A DNA stretch of 64,000 nucleotides. It comes from Parabacteroides timonensis (GTDB taxonomy: Bacteria > Bacteroidota > Bacteroidia > Bacteroidales > Tannerellaceae). The notes under the pieces were generated by a model. The model worked only from the letters and a program-made list of their open reading frames with translations, was not told where the DNA came from and ran no database searches. Made by a program: the position numbers and the translations under genes. This document shows, in pieces, positions 53,668 through 63,233 of this stretch (positions are counted from its first letter, which is position 1; each line of letters opens with the position of its first letter). The DNA lies in the NCBI RefSeq assembly GCF_900128505.1, contig NZ_LT669940.1, positions 480,489 to 544,488 of the forward strand. Reading direction: 5' to 3'.

Positions 53668-55818
53668 TTATTGATACAAATTCAAACGCATTCCTGTTAG
53701 TAACTCCCCTACTGTAAATGATCCGTAATAACCATTGCTTGAGAGGGTGACTGTATCGGACAGTTTGCTTCCAGATTTTACATAGAAACCATACATACTG
53801 TTCCTGTTGGTTGAAAAACTACTGATGATAGCCGTATTGGAGGAACTTATGCTACGGTTCTGAAGTGTATACGTCAATCCGTTATAAATAGCGCGTAATT
53901 CTCCTGAAGTGTACACGTTTCCTGACAGGTAATTGTTGACAGTAACAGTTGAATTACTGAATCCCGGAGCACTAATGATTAGTTGCTCGTGGCTATCGTT
54001 CTTACTTGACGAAAACTCGACTGTCTGTTCTCCGGATGGTGGTGTATTATAAGTATAGCTATATCCACCGTCTACCACGCTCCAACCGGCCTGTGATGTT
54101 GTCAGGTTCTTTGTCGCAACAAATACTGTTAACGGATATGTCGGAGGATAATCCGAATATTCGGGAATAGTGAACCTTAATGTAGCTGTGTTCCCCGTTC
54201 CGTAGACAATCATATTATTGTTGTTGACCGATACTCCTTCAAACTGATGTGAGATTAGTTTAATCTCAGCAGTTTTGAAATAATCGTTTTCTATCGTAAT
54301 CGTCTCATTGCTATTATCCAGGCTCGTTTTAAAGTTCAGTTCTTTAATGCCGGGGCTATATACCCAGTATACATATTTATATATGCCATCCTCGAAATTG
54401 ATCTCCAGATTCTTATTCGGGTCGGTCGGATTTAAATATTTTGTTGTCACCTCGCATTTCAGAGGAAACAGGTAGTTAGGTATAACATCCGGTATACGGA
54501 ATGATAAAGTAACATCCTGATCCTTGCCTGTGTATAGTTCAGGAGATAATGTTGCCGGATCGAAACTATATAATGTGCTGGATGTGACCGTGATGACACG
54601 GGACAGTTCCCCAGCTTTCACCAGTAAAGTCGCTTCATTCTGTCCGGCAGAGACTTTGGCTATACGGGCGGTGATGTTCCCGTTGCCGTCGTATGACAGG
54701 CCACTGACGATACTACCCCGGTCTTCCTGTACCGATACGCTGATCTGTCCGTCGTTTGGAACTTCGTTTTCCGTATAATGAGCTGTCACGTCCAACGTTC
54801 CACCTTTTGTGAACAGGAAGTTCAGCCGGCTAACGGTCAGCCTGTTGTTATCGCTGTCGGAGATAGAAGGAGAGTCCTTGAATATTTCTGCATAGATGTT
54901 GTTGGATACTTCTGCGTTTTTTGCATCCTCAAAAGTCGTGCTACCGTGTGCTTTATCACTGAACGATTTGATTATGACCTTATACTGGTAGTTCCTGACT
55001 ATTGTATAAGGTTTTTTGTTAATGTCCAGGAACTGTATTTTGTAATACAGTTCCGGCCCATTATCCAGGCGGCCTTTAATAATAATATAAGACTGGTCGT
55101 TGAAGTAGTTAGGATTTTCAAACATATATTTGGGTTCCATATTACAATCCGCATCACTCTGGCTTGTTTTATACAGAGTGCCCGGAGGTAACGTGGTGAT
55201 ATCATCCTGAATAATAAACGGATTGGGAGTCATATCCGGTATAAACGGTACGACGGTACCGGTCGAAGAGATATGACCGAGTGCGTAACCGGTGACAGTA
55301 AAGTTAGACGCATCGTCTTGTACCGTTACTTTCGCCTGGTTGCGGAAAAGCGTTACCGATAGAGGAGAGGACAGGGAGGGAACCTCGCTTCTTCCCCAGA
55401 AAACCATTTTATTGTCGTATAAGGAAGGCATAACTTCTTTCTCGTCTTTCTGCAGGAATGCATTATCATTGAAAGAAGACCAGTTGTCGTAGTTAGCCAC
55501 CACGTGTATAATTCTTGTTTCTTCGGGTACTTCCGCTTTGAAAGAACCGCTACCGACGCCGTCTGTCTCTCCGCTGTTAAGATCAGTTGCGTGAGTGCGC
55601 TCGATAAACAGTCCGTTCGAGTCGAAGGCCAGTAACCAGACATCCGACAGGTTGTTCTCAAATGAAGCTGCGGCACGTGTGGCGATCCTGTATTCCGGTA
55701 TGTTTACAGATACCTGTAAAGCTGCCTTGCCGGGCTTCATTGTCTTTTCCACTTCAATTTCGTCCTGACAGGCGAATAATGCAAGTGAAGCAATTAAATA
55801 TATGACAATATTTTTCAT
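53668..55818 (-). CDS. Large fimbrial-type lipoprotein with tandem Ig-like repeats, probable tip or accessory subunit
   Basis: The 716-residue protein has a lipoprotein signal (LALFAC, Cys17). A FimA/Mfa-like N-terminal half (KAALQVSVNIPEYRIATRA, DVWLLAFDSNGLFIERT) is followed by beta-sandwich modules. Two modules of about 110 residues, beginning near residues 430 and 560, repeat each other (LSFRIPD..PNYLFPLKCEV versus LRFTIPE..PTYPLTVFV; each with an N-S/D-N/S-E/H-x-x-I-I-type end). It is the last of five co-directional pilus genes, 12 bp after the previous one. Large accessory subunits at the end of P. gingivalis-type fim/mfa operons form the pilus tip, and that role is inferred here. Confidence 0.8.
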   Translation of the reverse strand: MKNIVIYLIASLALFACQDEIEVEKTMKPGKAALQVSVNIPEYRIATRAAASFENNLSDVWLLAFDSNGLFIERTHATDLNSGETDGVGSGSFKAEVPEETRIIHVVANYDNWSSFNDNAFLQKDEKEVMPSLYDNKMVFWGRSEVPSLSSPLSVTLFRNQAKVTVQDDASNFTVTGYALGHISSTGTVVPFIPDMTPNPFIIQDDITTLPPGTLYKTSQSDADCNMEPKYMFENPNYFNDQSYIIIKGRLDNGPELYYKIQFLDINKKPYTIVRNYQYKVIIKSFSDKAHGSTTFEDAKNAEVSNNIYAEIFKDSPSISDSDNNRLTVSRLNFLFTKGGTLDVTAHYTENEVPNDGQISVSVQEDRGSIVSGLSYDGNGNITARIAKVSAGQNEATLLVKAGELSRVITVTSSTLYSFDPATLSPELYTGKDQDVTLSFRIPDVIPNYLFPLKCEVTTKYLNPTDPNKNLEINFEDGIYKYVYWVYSPGIKELNFKTSLDNSNETITIENDYFKTAEIKLISHQFEGVSVNNNNMIVYGTGNTATLRFTIPEYSDYPPTYPLTVFVATKNLTTSQAGWSVVDGGYSYTYNTPPSGEQTVEFSSSKNDSHEQLIISAPGFSNSTVTVNNYLSGNVYTSGELRAIYNGLTYTLQNRSISSSNTAIISSFSTNRNSMYGFYVKSGSKLSDTVTLSSNGYYGSFTVGELLTGMRLNLYQ

Positions 55819-55830
55819 AACTATCCTCCT

Positions 55831-57819
55831 TTAAAATTTGACATCCCTGACACAACGTACCGATGAGTTCAACGGGTTGAAGGAACCTGTATTCCCCACC
55901 CTGGGATCTATGAACTGAACGGTGGAACTGGCTCTGGCACTCCAGTACCAGCTGCCTTCCAGAATCTTTTTAACTTCAGCCACCTTGATATTCTGAAGCA
56001 CGTCGATCAGATAAACTTCAGCCAATGTAGGCATACGCCAGTCCGAATACGTCTCGTTAGTCGTGGCGTCGTTTTCAACATAAGCCGCACATTTATTCCT
56101 TGAATTCAGGTAGCTGTCTGCTGTTGTCACCCCGTGTTGCGAAGCCAGCATAAGACGGGGAGATATACGCCGGTTATTTTCTTCCGTGTCGATCGTTACG
56201 CCGTTACTGTCAGTCAAAGGATGTCCCAATATTGCATTATTCCTGATATATTGGGCGTATGATTTTCCTAATGCCGGATTAGCGGCATAATGTGTATAGC
56301 CAGTTCCGAAGTCTTCATCGAACTCGTCGGGATCAGGTAAGGAAGAGAAGTCGGCAACGAAAGAACCGATAACGAACATTTTATTATTATTCTGTCCCTG
56401 GCTTCCGCCCGGAGCATCTGCTGATATATCGGAACCTATGTATAAGGCCGGATACTGTATAACCGTTACTTTCTGTGTCAGGCCTACGCCGTTGTGAACG
56501 GTGAAGGCGATTTCTTTCGCTACGAAATTCTCCGGAAGTGTACTGTTTATAGTGATATCACCGGTTTTTACTCCCTGCGAACAACTGATAAGTACTCCCT
56601 GGTTTCCGTTTGTAATTGCCTGGCCGTTGACAGTGATATCTCCTATCTCTACATCCGGTGTCGACGATTGGAATGTTGTCATGAAATTGGTACTGTTGGG
56701 CAACTTAATATCGGTATCTTCTACATAGATAAAGTTGAAACCTTCCAAAGATACAAGTATCTCTTTGGTAGTCCAGTCTTTGATTGTGTAATTGGCACTG
56801 ATCTCTGTTGCTGTCTCTGGTGTCGGTGATCCCGGCTGGTCTACCAGTACCGTTACATCATATAGATGGTTACGTTCCAGTTTATATATTGCATCGCGTT
56901 CGGCTTCCTGTTCTTCCGATGGATTTGCCGTATCATCTGACGGAAGACGGAAATTGACCGGTACTTTGTAATAGTTCTGCGCATACTCCGTACCGTCGGG
57001 ACCTGTTGCCGGAATATTCACGATCAGGTAAGTCTCGTTCTGTTTTTGCTGTCTCCAGTCGTTCGGATAGGAGTAGACAACGATCTTGTCTGTTCCTGTC
57101 CCCGGGGTAATACCAGTAAAACCCGACATACTCTGTAGCTGAGGAATAACAGTATTCCCGCTTTCCAGAGCAGATGCATTTGTTGCATACTGGAACAGCT
57201 TTTTAGTGATAGTTCCACCGGTTAATGCATGGAAATTATTCGTGTAAGCGGTGGAGATCCTGATTTTTGCTGCCGCCCGTTTTAATGATACGGCAATTTC
57301 TTTGTTGACGATACGTCCGTCATTCAGAATATTGGCGGCAGTACCATCCATAAGAAAACTATCCTGTATCTTATCGGGGTTCAACGCTGAAACGTTCAAT
57401 GCTTGCAAGTTGGAACGTGTAAGACCAGCGGCAGGTATACTTCCGCTATAATTAGTTACCACATACGTATTATAAGTCGCATTCCGGACAAACTGATCTT
57501 GCGTAGCACCCAGTATAACGGTATATTCCCCGCTTCCTGTCTGCTCGGGAGAAGGGGTGATGTGCTGGTAGAAAGAACAAGACTCCTGGTCTTCCCTGTA
57601 AATGAAAACGTCCAGTGTTTTGATCAGGTTTTCATTCAGATCGTCCTCCCCAATTTCCGTATCGGCACGGGTGATACCCGATTGCGACAGCCTAATGGCT
57701 ATTTTGCCGGAACCGGAGACTGCATCCGGCTCGCCTGCCAGTTCTTCCTGGCTACAGGAAGAGAACAGCAGGACCAGTGCCGAGATAAATTGAATGATGT
57801 AGATATTATTTAGTTTCAT
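55831..57819 (-). CDS. Fimbrial-type lipoprotein with C-terminal lectin-like (FISUMP/DUF1566-type) domain
   Basis: The 662-residue protein has a lipoprotein signal (LVLLFSSC, Cys22), an N-terminal fimbrillin-like region (GKIAIRLSQSGITRADTE, IKTLDVFIYREDQ, YNTYVVTNYSG) and beta modules in the middle. The last 130 residues (YSDWRMPTLAEVYLIDVLQ...GSWYWSARASS...SSVRCVRDV) carry the W-R-M/L-P-T, S-W-Y-W-S-A and V-R-C-V-R-D words of FISUMP/DUF1566-type domains, which have a C-type-lectin-like fold. A binding domain on a pilus subunit suggests an adhesin. It is 15 bp after the preceding gene and 12 bp before the next. Confidence 0.82.
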   Translation of the reverse strand: MKLNNIYIIQFISALVLLFSSCSQEELAGEPDAVSGSGKIAIRLSQSGITRADTEIGEDDLNENLIKTLDVFIYREDQESCSFYQHITPSPEQTGSGEYTVILGATQDQFVRNATYNTYVVTNYSGSIPAAGLTRSNLQALNVSALNPDKIQDSFLMDGTAANILNDGRIVNKEIAVSLKRAAAKIRISTAYTNNFHALTGGTITKKLFQYATNASALESGNTVIPQLQSMSGFTGITPGTGTDKIVVYSYPNDWRQQKQNETYLIVNIPATGPDGTEYAQNYYKVPVNFRLPSDDTANPSEEQEAERDAIYKLERNHLYDVTVLVDQPGSPTPETATEISANYTIKDWTTKEILVSLEGFNFIYVEDTDIKLPNSTNFMTTFQSSTPDVEIGDITVNGQAITNGNQGVLISCSQGVKTGDITINSTLPENFVAKEIAFTVHNGVGLTQKVTVIQYPALYIGSDISADAPGGSQGQNNNKMFVIGSFVADFSSLPDPDEFDEDFGTGYTHYAANPALGKSYAQYIRNNAILGHPLTDSNGVTIDTEENNRRISPRLMLASQHGVTTADSYLNSRNKCAAYVENDATTNETYSDWRMPTLAEVYLIDVLQNIKVAEVKKILEGSWYWSARASSTVQFIDPRVGNTGSFNPLNSSVRCVRDVKF

Positions 57820-57834
57820 AACCCTTTTCTCCTT

Positions 57835-59280
57835 TTATTTATATTCTGTTTGTGTAATCAGAACATCCGTATCGTTATCGCCTGGCAGTGCCCGTTGTCC
57901 GTTGCTCTGAACCGGGTTGATATTTAACTTTTTCCCCTCTACGGTGATATACAGATAGGCTTTTCTGATGGTACTGTTCCAGGGCCTTGAAGCTCCCACC
58001 TTGATCTCGTAGGTATTGTTGCCGGCAATCCCTTTCGATATGGCCAGTTTGCCATTGGTAGAACCTTCTGTCCCGAATGTGAATTCCAGACCGTTAGTCA
58101 GTGTTGCTGTCCAGATAGCCCCTGCCGGAGCGGTCAGCTGGAAGTTGTAACTGGCATACGATGTGTTATTCTGCGATTCACCGTTCAGAACGTAGGGATA
58201 TTGCACAATACCTGTTGTTGCTTCCGTGTTGTTGGCACCAAAGCTGTAATCCCCCTCATTTACCACATGGCCGATCTGTGATGTAGATTTCGTCCAGGGC
58301 AAAGTCGTTGTTTTAAGTATCAGCATATTATCCGGATTATCGAGCATTGCCATAATGCGATATACCGTATTACGTTTCAGGCTATATTTATCGATGGTTT
58401 GTCCGCCGTCGGTGATATATCCTTTATACCGGTGAGTCTCTCCGTCGATATCAGCTGTTATCAACAGGTAAGGAGTGACTGTCGAGTCGGGAGTAGCCGA
58501 AGCCGCGATATTTTGATAGCTGTAAAAAGATTCCGTCGCATTGTCCGGAGTGATACCGGACAGGTCTTCCGGCATGATACCCAATACATTGTTACTATCG
58601 ATCACCCTGAGATCATTCTTTGTCTTAACGGGGGAAACCATGATGGTATTCTGATATTCACCCCGTGTGTTGATTATCTGGTTGACCAATTCGATCGACT
58701 TTACAATGACCTCCTTGCTCTCCAGCCTTCTGCTTTTGAACATATAGACATCCAGTCGTGAAACAAGTCTTTCCATCTGGATAGTTGCTTCCGTAACAAG
58801 ACCGTCGATTTCTACAACCTGTCTTCCTACCATTAACAGACTAGTATCCGTAAACCCGTTTTTGTTTGTTATAGTCATCGTATCCAGTTCCGATAAGGGT
58901 TTCGATTCATCCGGTATTATGGAGTATTCTTTTCCCTCATCATTATAATTACCGATAGCATAAATAATTTTGTCTTGTGGGGAAACCTGGATCGACCGGG
59001 TCAGTTCATCCACATATTGCGGGGTGATAACCGGGATCAGCTCTGAGTATTCACACTTACCATCCGTCTTATTAAAGATGTAAAGAGCCAGGCTCGAAAA
59101 CTTACCGTCTCCTCCTTTTATCAGGTCGTCTGCTGTTGCGCGGGTGGAGATCGTCAGGTTCAGCCGGGCATTCATTTCCAGGCTTGTCTGTTCGATGTCC
59201 TCTTCGTCACTACAGGATGTAACCAGCAAGGCGACAATGAAGAACCCTATTGACGCTATATAATTGTTATACCTTTTCAT
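57835..59280 (-). CDS. Fimbrial-type lipoprotein (Mfa/Fim accessory subunit)
   Basis: The 481-residue protein has a lipoprotein signal (ALLVTSC, Cys23) and the typical N-terminal strand pattern of the FimA/Mfa fold (ARLNLTISTRATADD; KFSSLALYIFNKTDGKCEY; IQMERLVSRLDVYMF). The C-terminal 130 residues form a further beta module (GAIWTATLTNGLEFTFGTEGS..., AYLYITVEGKKLNINPVQ) similar to BACON/Ig-like modules. Position, third in the pilus operon and 13 bp after the Mfa2-like gene, matches accessory subunits (FimC/D or Mfa3/4). Confidence 0.8.
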   Translation of the reverse strand: MKRYNNYIASIGFFIVALLVTSCSDEEDIEQTSLEMNARLNLTISTRATADDLIKGGDGKFSSLALYIFNKTDGKCEYSELIPVITPQYVDELTRSIQVSPQDKIIYAIGNYNDEGKEYSIIPDESKPLSELDTMTITNKNGFTDTSLLMVGRQVVEIDGLVTEATIQMERLVSRLDVYMFKSRRLESKEVIVKSIELVNQIINTRGEYQNTIMVSPVKTKNDLRVIDSNNVLGIMPEDLSGITPDNATESFYSYQNIAASATPDSTVTPYLLITADIDGETHRYKGYITDGGQTIDKYSLKRNTVYRIMAMLDNPDNMLILKTTTLPWTKSTSQIGHVVNEGDYSFGANNTEATTGIVQYPYVLNGESQNNTSYASYNFQLTAPAGAIWTATLTNGLEFTFGTEGSTNGKLAISKGIAGNNTYEIKVGASRPWNSTIRKAYLYITVEGKKLNINPVQSNGQRALPGDNDTDVLITQTEYK

Positions 59281-59293
59281 GTTGTTTGTGGGC

Positions 59294-60172
59294 TTATCCG
59301 AGGCCCGGTTTTATCACCTCTTCATCCCAGGGTTGAACTGTGACCGAGGTTCCATTGAAACGGAAGCGGATTCCGACCGTCACTTCATTGATCCCGTCTA
59401 CCGAGATATGGTTGTTCTGCATGAAATCCTTCAGATTCAATGTGTAAATTGTTTTATTCGTCTCTTTACTGACTAAATTGATATAGATACTGTTTTTGTC
59501 GTTGAACCGCAGTACGTTGAACCTTGACTTATATCCGGAGGTGTTTACTTCTTTCCGAACGACCGGCCTGTACGAAACATTCTCCGAAGAGAATGTTTTC
59601 GCAAAGTTGACCGTGGGACTCAGGTTACCGATCTCAATATCGATTGGTGACGTACCGTCAGCCTGAGCAACCTCTTCCAGTCCTTCCAGTTCAATATACA
59701 TTTTAATGTGTGAACTACTGAAATAAACAGTATCCGTGCTTGAGGCATCCTGATAAATATCTATATCCCTGCTTCCTATGTACAGGCTATCATTAGTGGT
59801 GATCAATTCCTTTGTAAAATAGTGAGGGGCAGCAACCAAAGCCGTGTTTATAGTCATCGCCTGATCGATCCGGGTATCGTTTCGGGTGTTTCCCCAACAT
59901 ACGACCCGGTATTTGCCGGCCGGGAGGTTGAGGGGAGTTCCCTGGTTATGTCTTAAATCACCCTGATCTAATCCGATTCTTTCTACAAGTGCTCCGTTTT
60001 CGCTATATACATACAGATCCACTTTTTCTATTTTTTCAGGGAATATATCCTTTGTCCCGTCTCCGAAGTATTTGAAGATCAGATTCGTGTCGCAACTATC
60101 CAGGTCTTCTTTGATACAACCGGTCATCAGGGCAACCAATAGCATAATGCTGAAATATTTCATTTGTTTCAT
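59294..60172 (-). CDS. FimB/Mfa2-family fimbrial anchor subunit
   Basis: FimB/Mfa2 proteins attach type V pili to the outer membrane and limit pilus length. The 292-residue lipoprotein (LMTGC, Cys19 from the first Met) shows the family order: CDTNLIFKYFGDG near the start, KVDLYVYSENGALVERI, the LPAGKYRVVCWGN turn, and a second beta domain (SSSHIKMYIELEGLEEV, GNLSPTVNF). A second Met four codons in is an alternative start. It follows the fimbrillin gene by 34 bp, the classical mfa1-mfa2 order. Confidence 0.88.
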   Translation of the reverse strand: MKQMKYFSIMLLVALMTGCIKEDLDSCDTNLIFKYFGDGTKDIFPEKIEKVDLYVYSENGALVERIGLDQGDLRHNQGTPLNLPAGKYRVVCWGNTRNDTRIDQAMTINTALVAAPHYFTKELITTNDSLYIGSRDIDIYQDASSTDTVYFSSSHIKMYIELEGLEEVAQADGTSPIDIEIGNLSPTVNFAKTFSSENVSYRPVVRKEVNTSGYKSRFNVLRFNDKNSIYINLVSKETNKTIYTLNLKDFMQNNHISVDGINEVTVGIRFRFNGTSVTVQPWDEEVIKPGLG

Positions 60173-60206
60173 TGTTCTGTATGTTGAAATGATGATGAAA
60201 TCGGAA

Positions 60207-61421
60207 TTATTGATCCAGGTCGAATCCCGGAGTGATTGTTTCTTCTGTCCAGGGCGCGATCGTTACATGAACTAATACGTTATATTGTATATTTTCCAGG
60301 TCGTTATCCAACATCGGGATCAACTCGACTTCCATATTATAGATCGTACCTGCTTTGAAATCGTCAGCCGTCAACTCGGTGGTCGTATCTTTGAAATACT
60401 TTACGATGTTGGCGAAACGAGACGTGTTAGCCAGTGACGGGTTAAATACGCTTAAGTCGGTTGATGCCAGATCCGGAGCCTGAATATCAGACAGGTCAAG
60501 ATGGATCTTGGGCAACTGGTCGCTCGGGAAAATATTGAATGCATAACTTTTGCCGGCAGGAAGTGTGACGAGCAATTCTTCATAACTGCTGCCTGTATAC
60601 TTATTATAGCTGGCATAAGACGCTGCATCCACTGCATTTGGCTGGTTGAAGAGCCATTTACCTTCGAGAATATTATTAACCGAAGACGTGTTATTATACA
60701 GATCGGCAACATCTGTCGAGTCATGATAGGTTGTATAGAAGTTGTTCAGATAAACCCCTTTCAGTTTTGCACTGAATGAGTTCCAGCTGACTGTTGCTTT
60801 CTTTGTGCTACCGCTAATTACACGGGTGAAGTCGAATGAGCCGCTTGTTTTTATTGTGATCTTATTGATCTGTAAGCGTGCAACGATCGGTTTGATAGTC
60901 ACATTGGCAATATATGTCTGTCCGGAAGTCGGATCTGGTTCGATCGGTTCGGGCTTGATTGTTGTAAGATTATCATCCACACCAAAGTACAATACTTCCG
61001 AGCCTTGCTGTTGGGCAAGCGTAGTCGATATCTTGTTGTCTGTTACGGCGTTCCCCGGATTACCATAAACGTATACTTTTGATATTGTCTGCGGAACATT
61101 GACAAACTTCAAACCCTTATCCGGATTAGTCAGTTTCTCCCAGTCGGAATCTGCGGTTGCATCTTTTGTGATGGTCTGCGTTTTAACTACAGCGCCACTG
61201 GCATCCGTCAGATTGATAAGTACGCTGTTTACGTTCATTGTATCTTTGGTAAACAGGTTTCCCGCTTCTGTCGCTCTGGTGGCTACACCCGATATTCCTG
61301 CCAGTGATACGGAAATTGATTTTGTACCGCCATTGTCGGGTACCGGCGATTCGTCGTCGTTACTACATGCAAATAAAGTGGATACAGCGAATAATGTTAT
61401 AAATAAATTCTTGATTTTCAT
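60207..61421 (-). CDS. Fimbrillin-family major pilus subunit (FimA/Mfa1-like)
   Basis: I start at ATG 61421 (404 residues), which gives a clean lipoprotein signal (VSTLFAC, Cys19); the frame is open 60 bp further upstream, but that part is not signal-like. After SNDDESPVPDNGGTKSISVSLAG comes the fimbrillin N-terminal domain (VATRATEAGNLF, VNSVLINLTDASGAVVKTQTI, KVYVYGNPGNA), then a second beta domain with a C-terminal strand (NVLVHVTIAPWTEETITPGFD) that would act in donor-strand polymerisation after proteolytic maturation. An Arg in ATRAT is a plausible protease site. It is the first structural gene of the operon, in front of the anchor and three accessory subunits. Confidence 0.88.
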   Translation of the reverse strand: MKIKNLFITLFAVSTLFACSNDDESPVPDNGGTKSISVSLAGISGVATRATEAGNLFTKDTMNVNSVLINLTDASGAVVKTQTITKDATADSDWEKLTNPDKGLKFVNVPQTISKVYVYGNPGNAVTDNKISTTLAQQQGSEVLYFGVDDNLTTIKPEPIEPDPTSGQTYIANVTIKPIVARLQINKITIKTSGSFDFTRVISGSTKKATVSWNSFSAKLKGVYLNNFYTTYHDSTDVADLYNNTSSVNNILEGKWLFNQPNAVDAASYASYNKYTGSSYEELLVTLPAGKSYAFNIFPSDQLPKIHLDLSDIQAPDLASTDLSVFNPSLANTSRFANIVKYFKDTTTELTADDFKAGTIYNMEVELIPMLDNDLENIQYNVLVHVTIAPWTEETITPGFDLDQ

Positions 61422-61577
61422 AACTTTTTTGAAATTAATGATTGATACTCTGTGTGGAAGTCTTTCCCTCCTGCCTGTCATTAGTGGTTCCTTTTGCTCC
61501 GGCTAAGCATAAGGATGGCTGTACATATAAAATTATATGTATATTACCTTGTTATTTTTTTTATTGATATCTCCTTT

Positions 61578-62159
61578 CTATTTAAGGATGTAGATGAGGC
61601 TCAAACCTGCTTTGGTTGGACCGAAGTAGTTCCTGTGACCGTCTTTGATTTTAGTGCCACATTCGCCACAAGGATATTTATCATAATCCAGATAAGCATA
61701 GCCTACGCCTATAGTTGCCTCTATACTTAATCGTTTACTTAGTATCCAGTGGTAACCGTATGAAATTCCGGCGCCGTACAGGTTGCCTTGATAACGGTGA
61801 TCTTCTAATCCCAGCATTTTGATGCCGCCAACGTTGTATTCGGCATAATGTGCATGGAGTCCGAAAAAGTGTCCGTTAAATCGTTCACAAGTCCAGTAGC
61901 GTAGTTCGGGTTGAACCAGCCAGTGTTTGAGTTTCTTGCTGTCGGAAAATGTCCAAGGATTGTAGTTTCCCGACAGGTCGAGTGTAAATTTATCGGATAG
62001 TCCTATTTCAATCCCCAGGTTCGGGGTTGTAGTCGCCCAATATAATGCGTTTGTCTTAATAGCGAAAGCCGGTAAATGGTTCTTATTCTCTTTTACTTGT
62101 GCTGTCATGCCGCTGACAAATGCATAAATAATGCATATTATCAATATTCCTCTTCTCAT
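61578..62159 (-). CDS. DUF3575-like outer-membrane beta-barrel protein
   Basis: A 193-residue protein with signal peptide (GILIICIIYAFVSGMTAQ) and many short amphipathic strands (AIKTNALYWATTTPNLGIEIGL, LSGNYNPWTF, WLVQPELRYWTC, YGYHWILSKRLSIEATIGVGYAYLDYDKY). These are the marks of the DUF3575 family, whose members often precede fimbrial operons in Bacteroidales. A role in pilus biogenesis is suggested by position only. It lies 156 bp upstream of the fimbrillin gene on the same strand. The gap between holds no ORF. Confidence 0.85.
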   Translation of the reverse strand: MRRGILIICIIYAFVSGMTAQVKENKNHLPAFAIKTNALYWATTTPNLGIEIGLSDKFTLDLSGNYNPWTFSDSKKLKHWLVQPELRYWTCERFNGHFFGLHAHYAEYNVGGIKMLGLEDHRYQGNLYGAGISYGYHWILSKRLSIEATIGVGYAYLDYDKYPCGECGTKIKDGHRNYFGPTKAGLSLIYILK

Positions 62160-62356
62160 CGTACTTTTTACTCACATATTGTTAAAACTCTCTGAAGAAT
62201 CTCCCCTATTCGGTAAACATCTTATAATTCTATTGTTACTCTTTAAGATTCTTGCTCTCTTTTGAATTAAAACAAGCTTAATTCAGATATGTTTTGAAAA
62301 GTATGTAGATAAACATATTTTGGCGTAAAATTTACTTTCGATGATATAATTTAAGG

Positions 62357-62767
62357 TTAAAAGGGCTCAAAAGTGACATAGTCGTCGCCTAGGTAACCGG
62401 ACAATTCATCAAAATATATACGCAGATTGTCAAATATAACGTAGTCTCCATTGGTATATTCCATATAGATAGATCCATAGTAGTCATCATCCCATTCCCA
62501 ATAGAAATCATATATAAATTCCTTGAAATCACCTGGGATATCGCTGTTATGGCGAATAATGCTTTCTTCTCCTCTGCCATCATTATGGAAAATGAGTCGT
62601 TGTTCGCAATAGTATCCGTCTACATCATAATAGTCGTCCCACCATCCGGCGTTATTACAAAGAATATATTCCGGATTATCTATAGGATCGAGTGGTTTGT
62701 CCACACAACTATTAAATCCGCAGAGTATGGTCAATAGTAATATCAGGTTGAAAATATTCTTTTTCAT
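62357..62767 (-). CDS. Small acidic, aromatic-rich lipoprotein of unknown function
   Basis: Taking ATG 62767 (MKKNIFNLILLLTILC...) the product has 136 residues with a lipobox CGFNSC (Cys21). The mature part is very rich in Asp, Tyr and Trp (NAGWWDDYYDVDGYYC, DFYWEWDDDYYGSIYMEY), giving a strongly acidic surface protein with a two-cysteine pattern that could form a disulfide. The ORF is open 45 bp further upstream, but that segment is not signal-like. I do not recognise a family. It lies upstream of the DUF3575 gene and has the same strand as the pilus operon, but is separated by about 200 bp. Confidence 0.7.
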   Translation of the reverse strand: MKKNIFNLILLLTILCGFNSCVDKPLDPIDNPEYILCNNAGWWDDYYDVDGYYCEQRLIFHNDGRGEESIIRHNSDIPGDFKEFIYDFYWEWDDDYYGSIYMEYTNGDYVIFDNLRIYFDELSGYLGDDYVTFEPF

Positions 62768-62941
62768 AACGGTTACATTTATTATGGGACAAATATAGTC
62801 TTTTGTGTTCAAAGTATAATCTTATTACAACAATGTTTGTTTTTAAGGATTAGAAAAAGGTGAACCTTTTTTAATTGACAATTAGGCTTCGCGCTCGGAG
62901 ATAGAAAGATATGAGCTTCAAGTAGGAGCAATATATGAGTC

Positions 62942-63192
62942 TTTTTTATGAGGCTCCGCCTCATGCCGCAGGCTCTCTTTTGCCGTCGGTTTTTAACCGA
63001 CGGATAGATTAAATGCTCCGGCTTTGCCGGATCCTCTGTGGGTTTTAACCCCTTTCATATAGGAAAGAAGCCCTGTTAATAAAGGGGCTTAAGCCCACAA
63101 AGGAAGAGGCTTTGCCTCCTGTCTTTTATATCCGTCAGCTGAAGTAGACGGCAAAAGAGAGCCTGCGGCATGGGGCTTTGCCCCATAAAAAA
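62942..63192. repeat. 251-bp hairpin-rich island with 46-bp terminal inverted repeats
   Basis: The two 46-bp ends (62942-62987 and 63147-63192) are inverted copies; the inner 25 bp of each (62963-62987 and 63147-63171) match perfectly. The outer part of each end is itself a hairpin, ATGAGGC-TCC-GCCTCAT on the left and ATGGGGC-TTT-GCCCCAT on the right, with compensating changes. Between them are more mini-palindromes at 62983-63003, 63017-63031, 63040-63051, 63085-63096 and 63106-63118, most with a GGC-TTT-GCC form. There is no ORF. It has the look of a miniature mobile element or a REP-type cluster. Bases 62768-62941 and 63193-63233 around it show nothing else. Confidence 0.75.
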
Positions 63193-63233
63193 CAATGAGA
63201 CAAATAGGCTCAAAACTGACAATAATTGAATCT

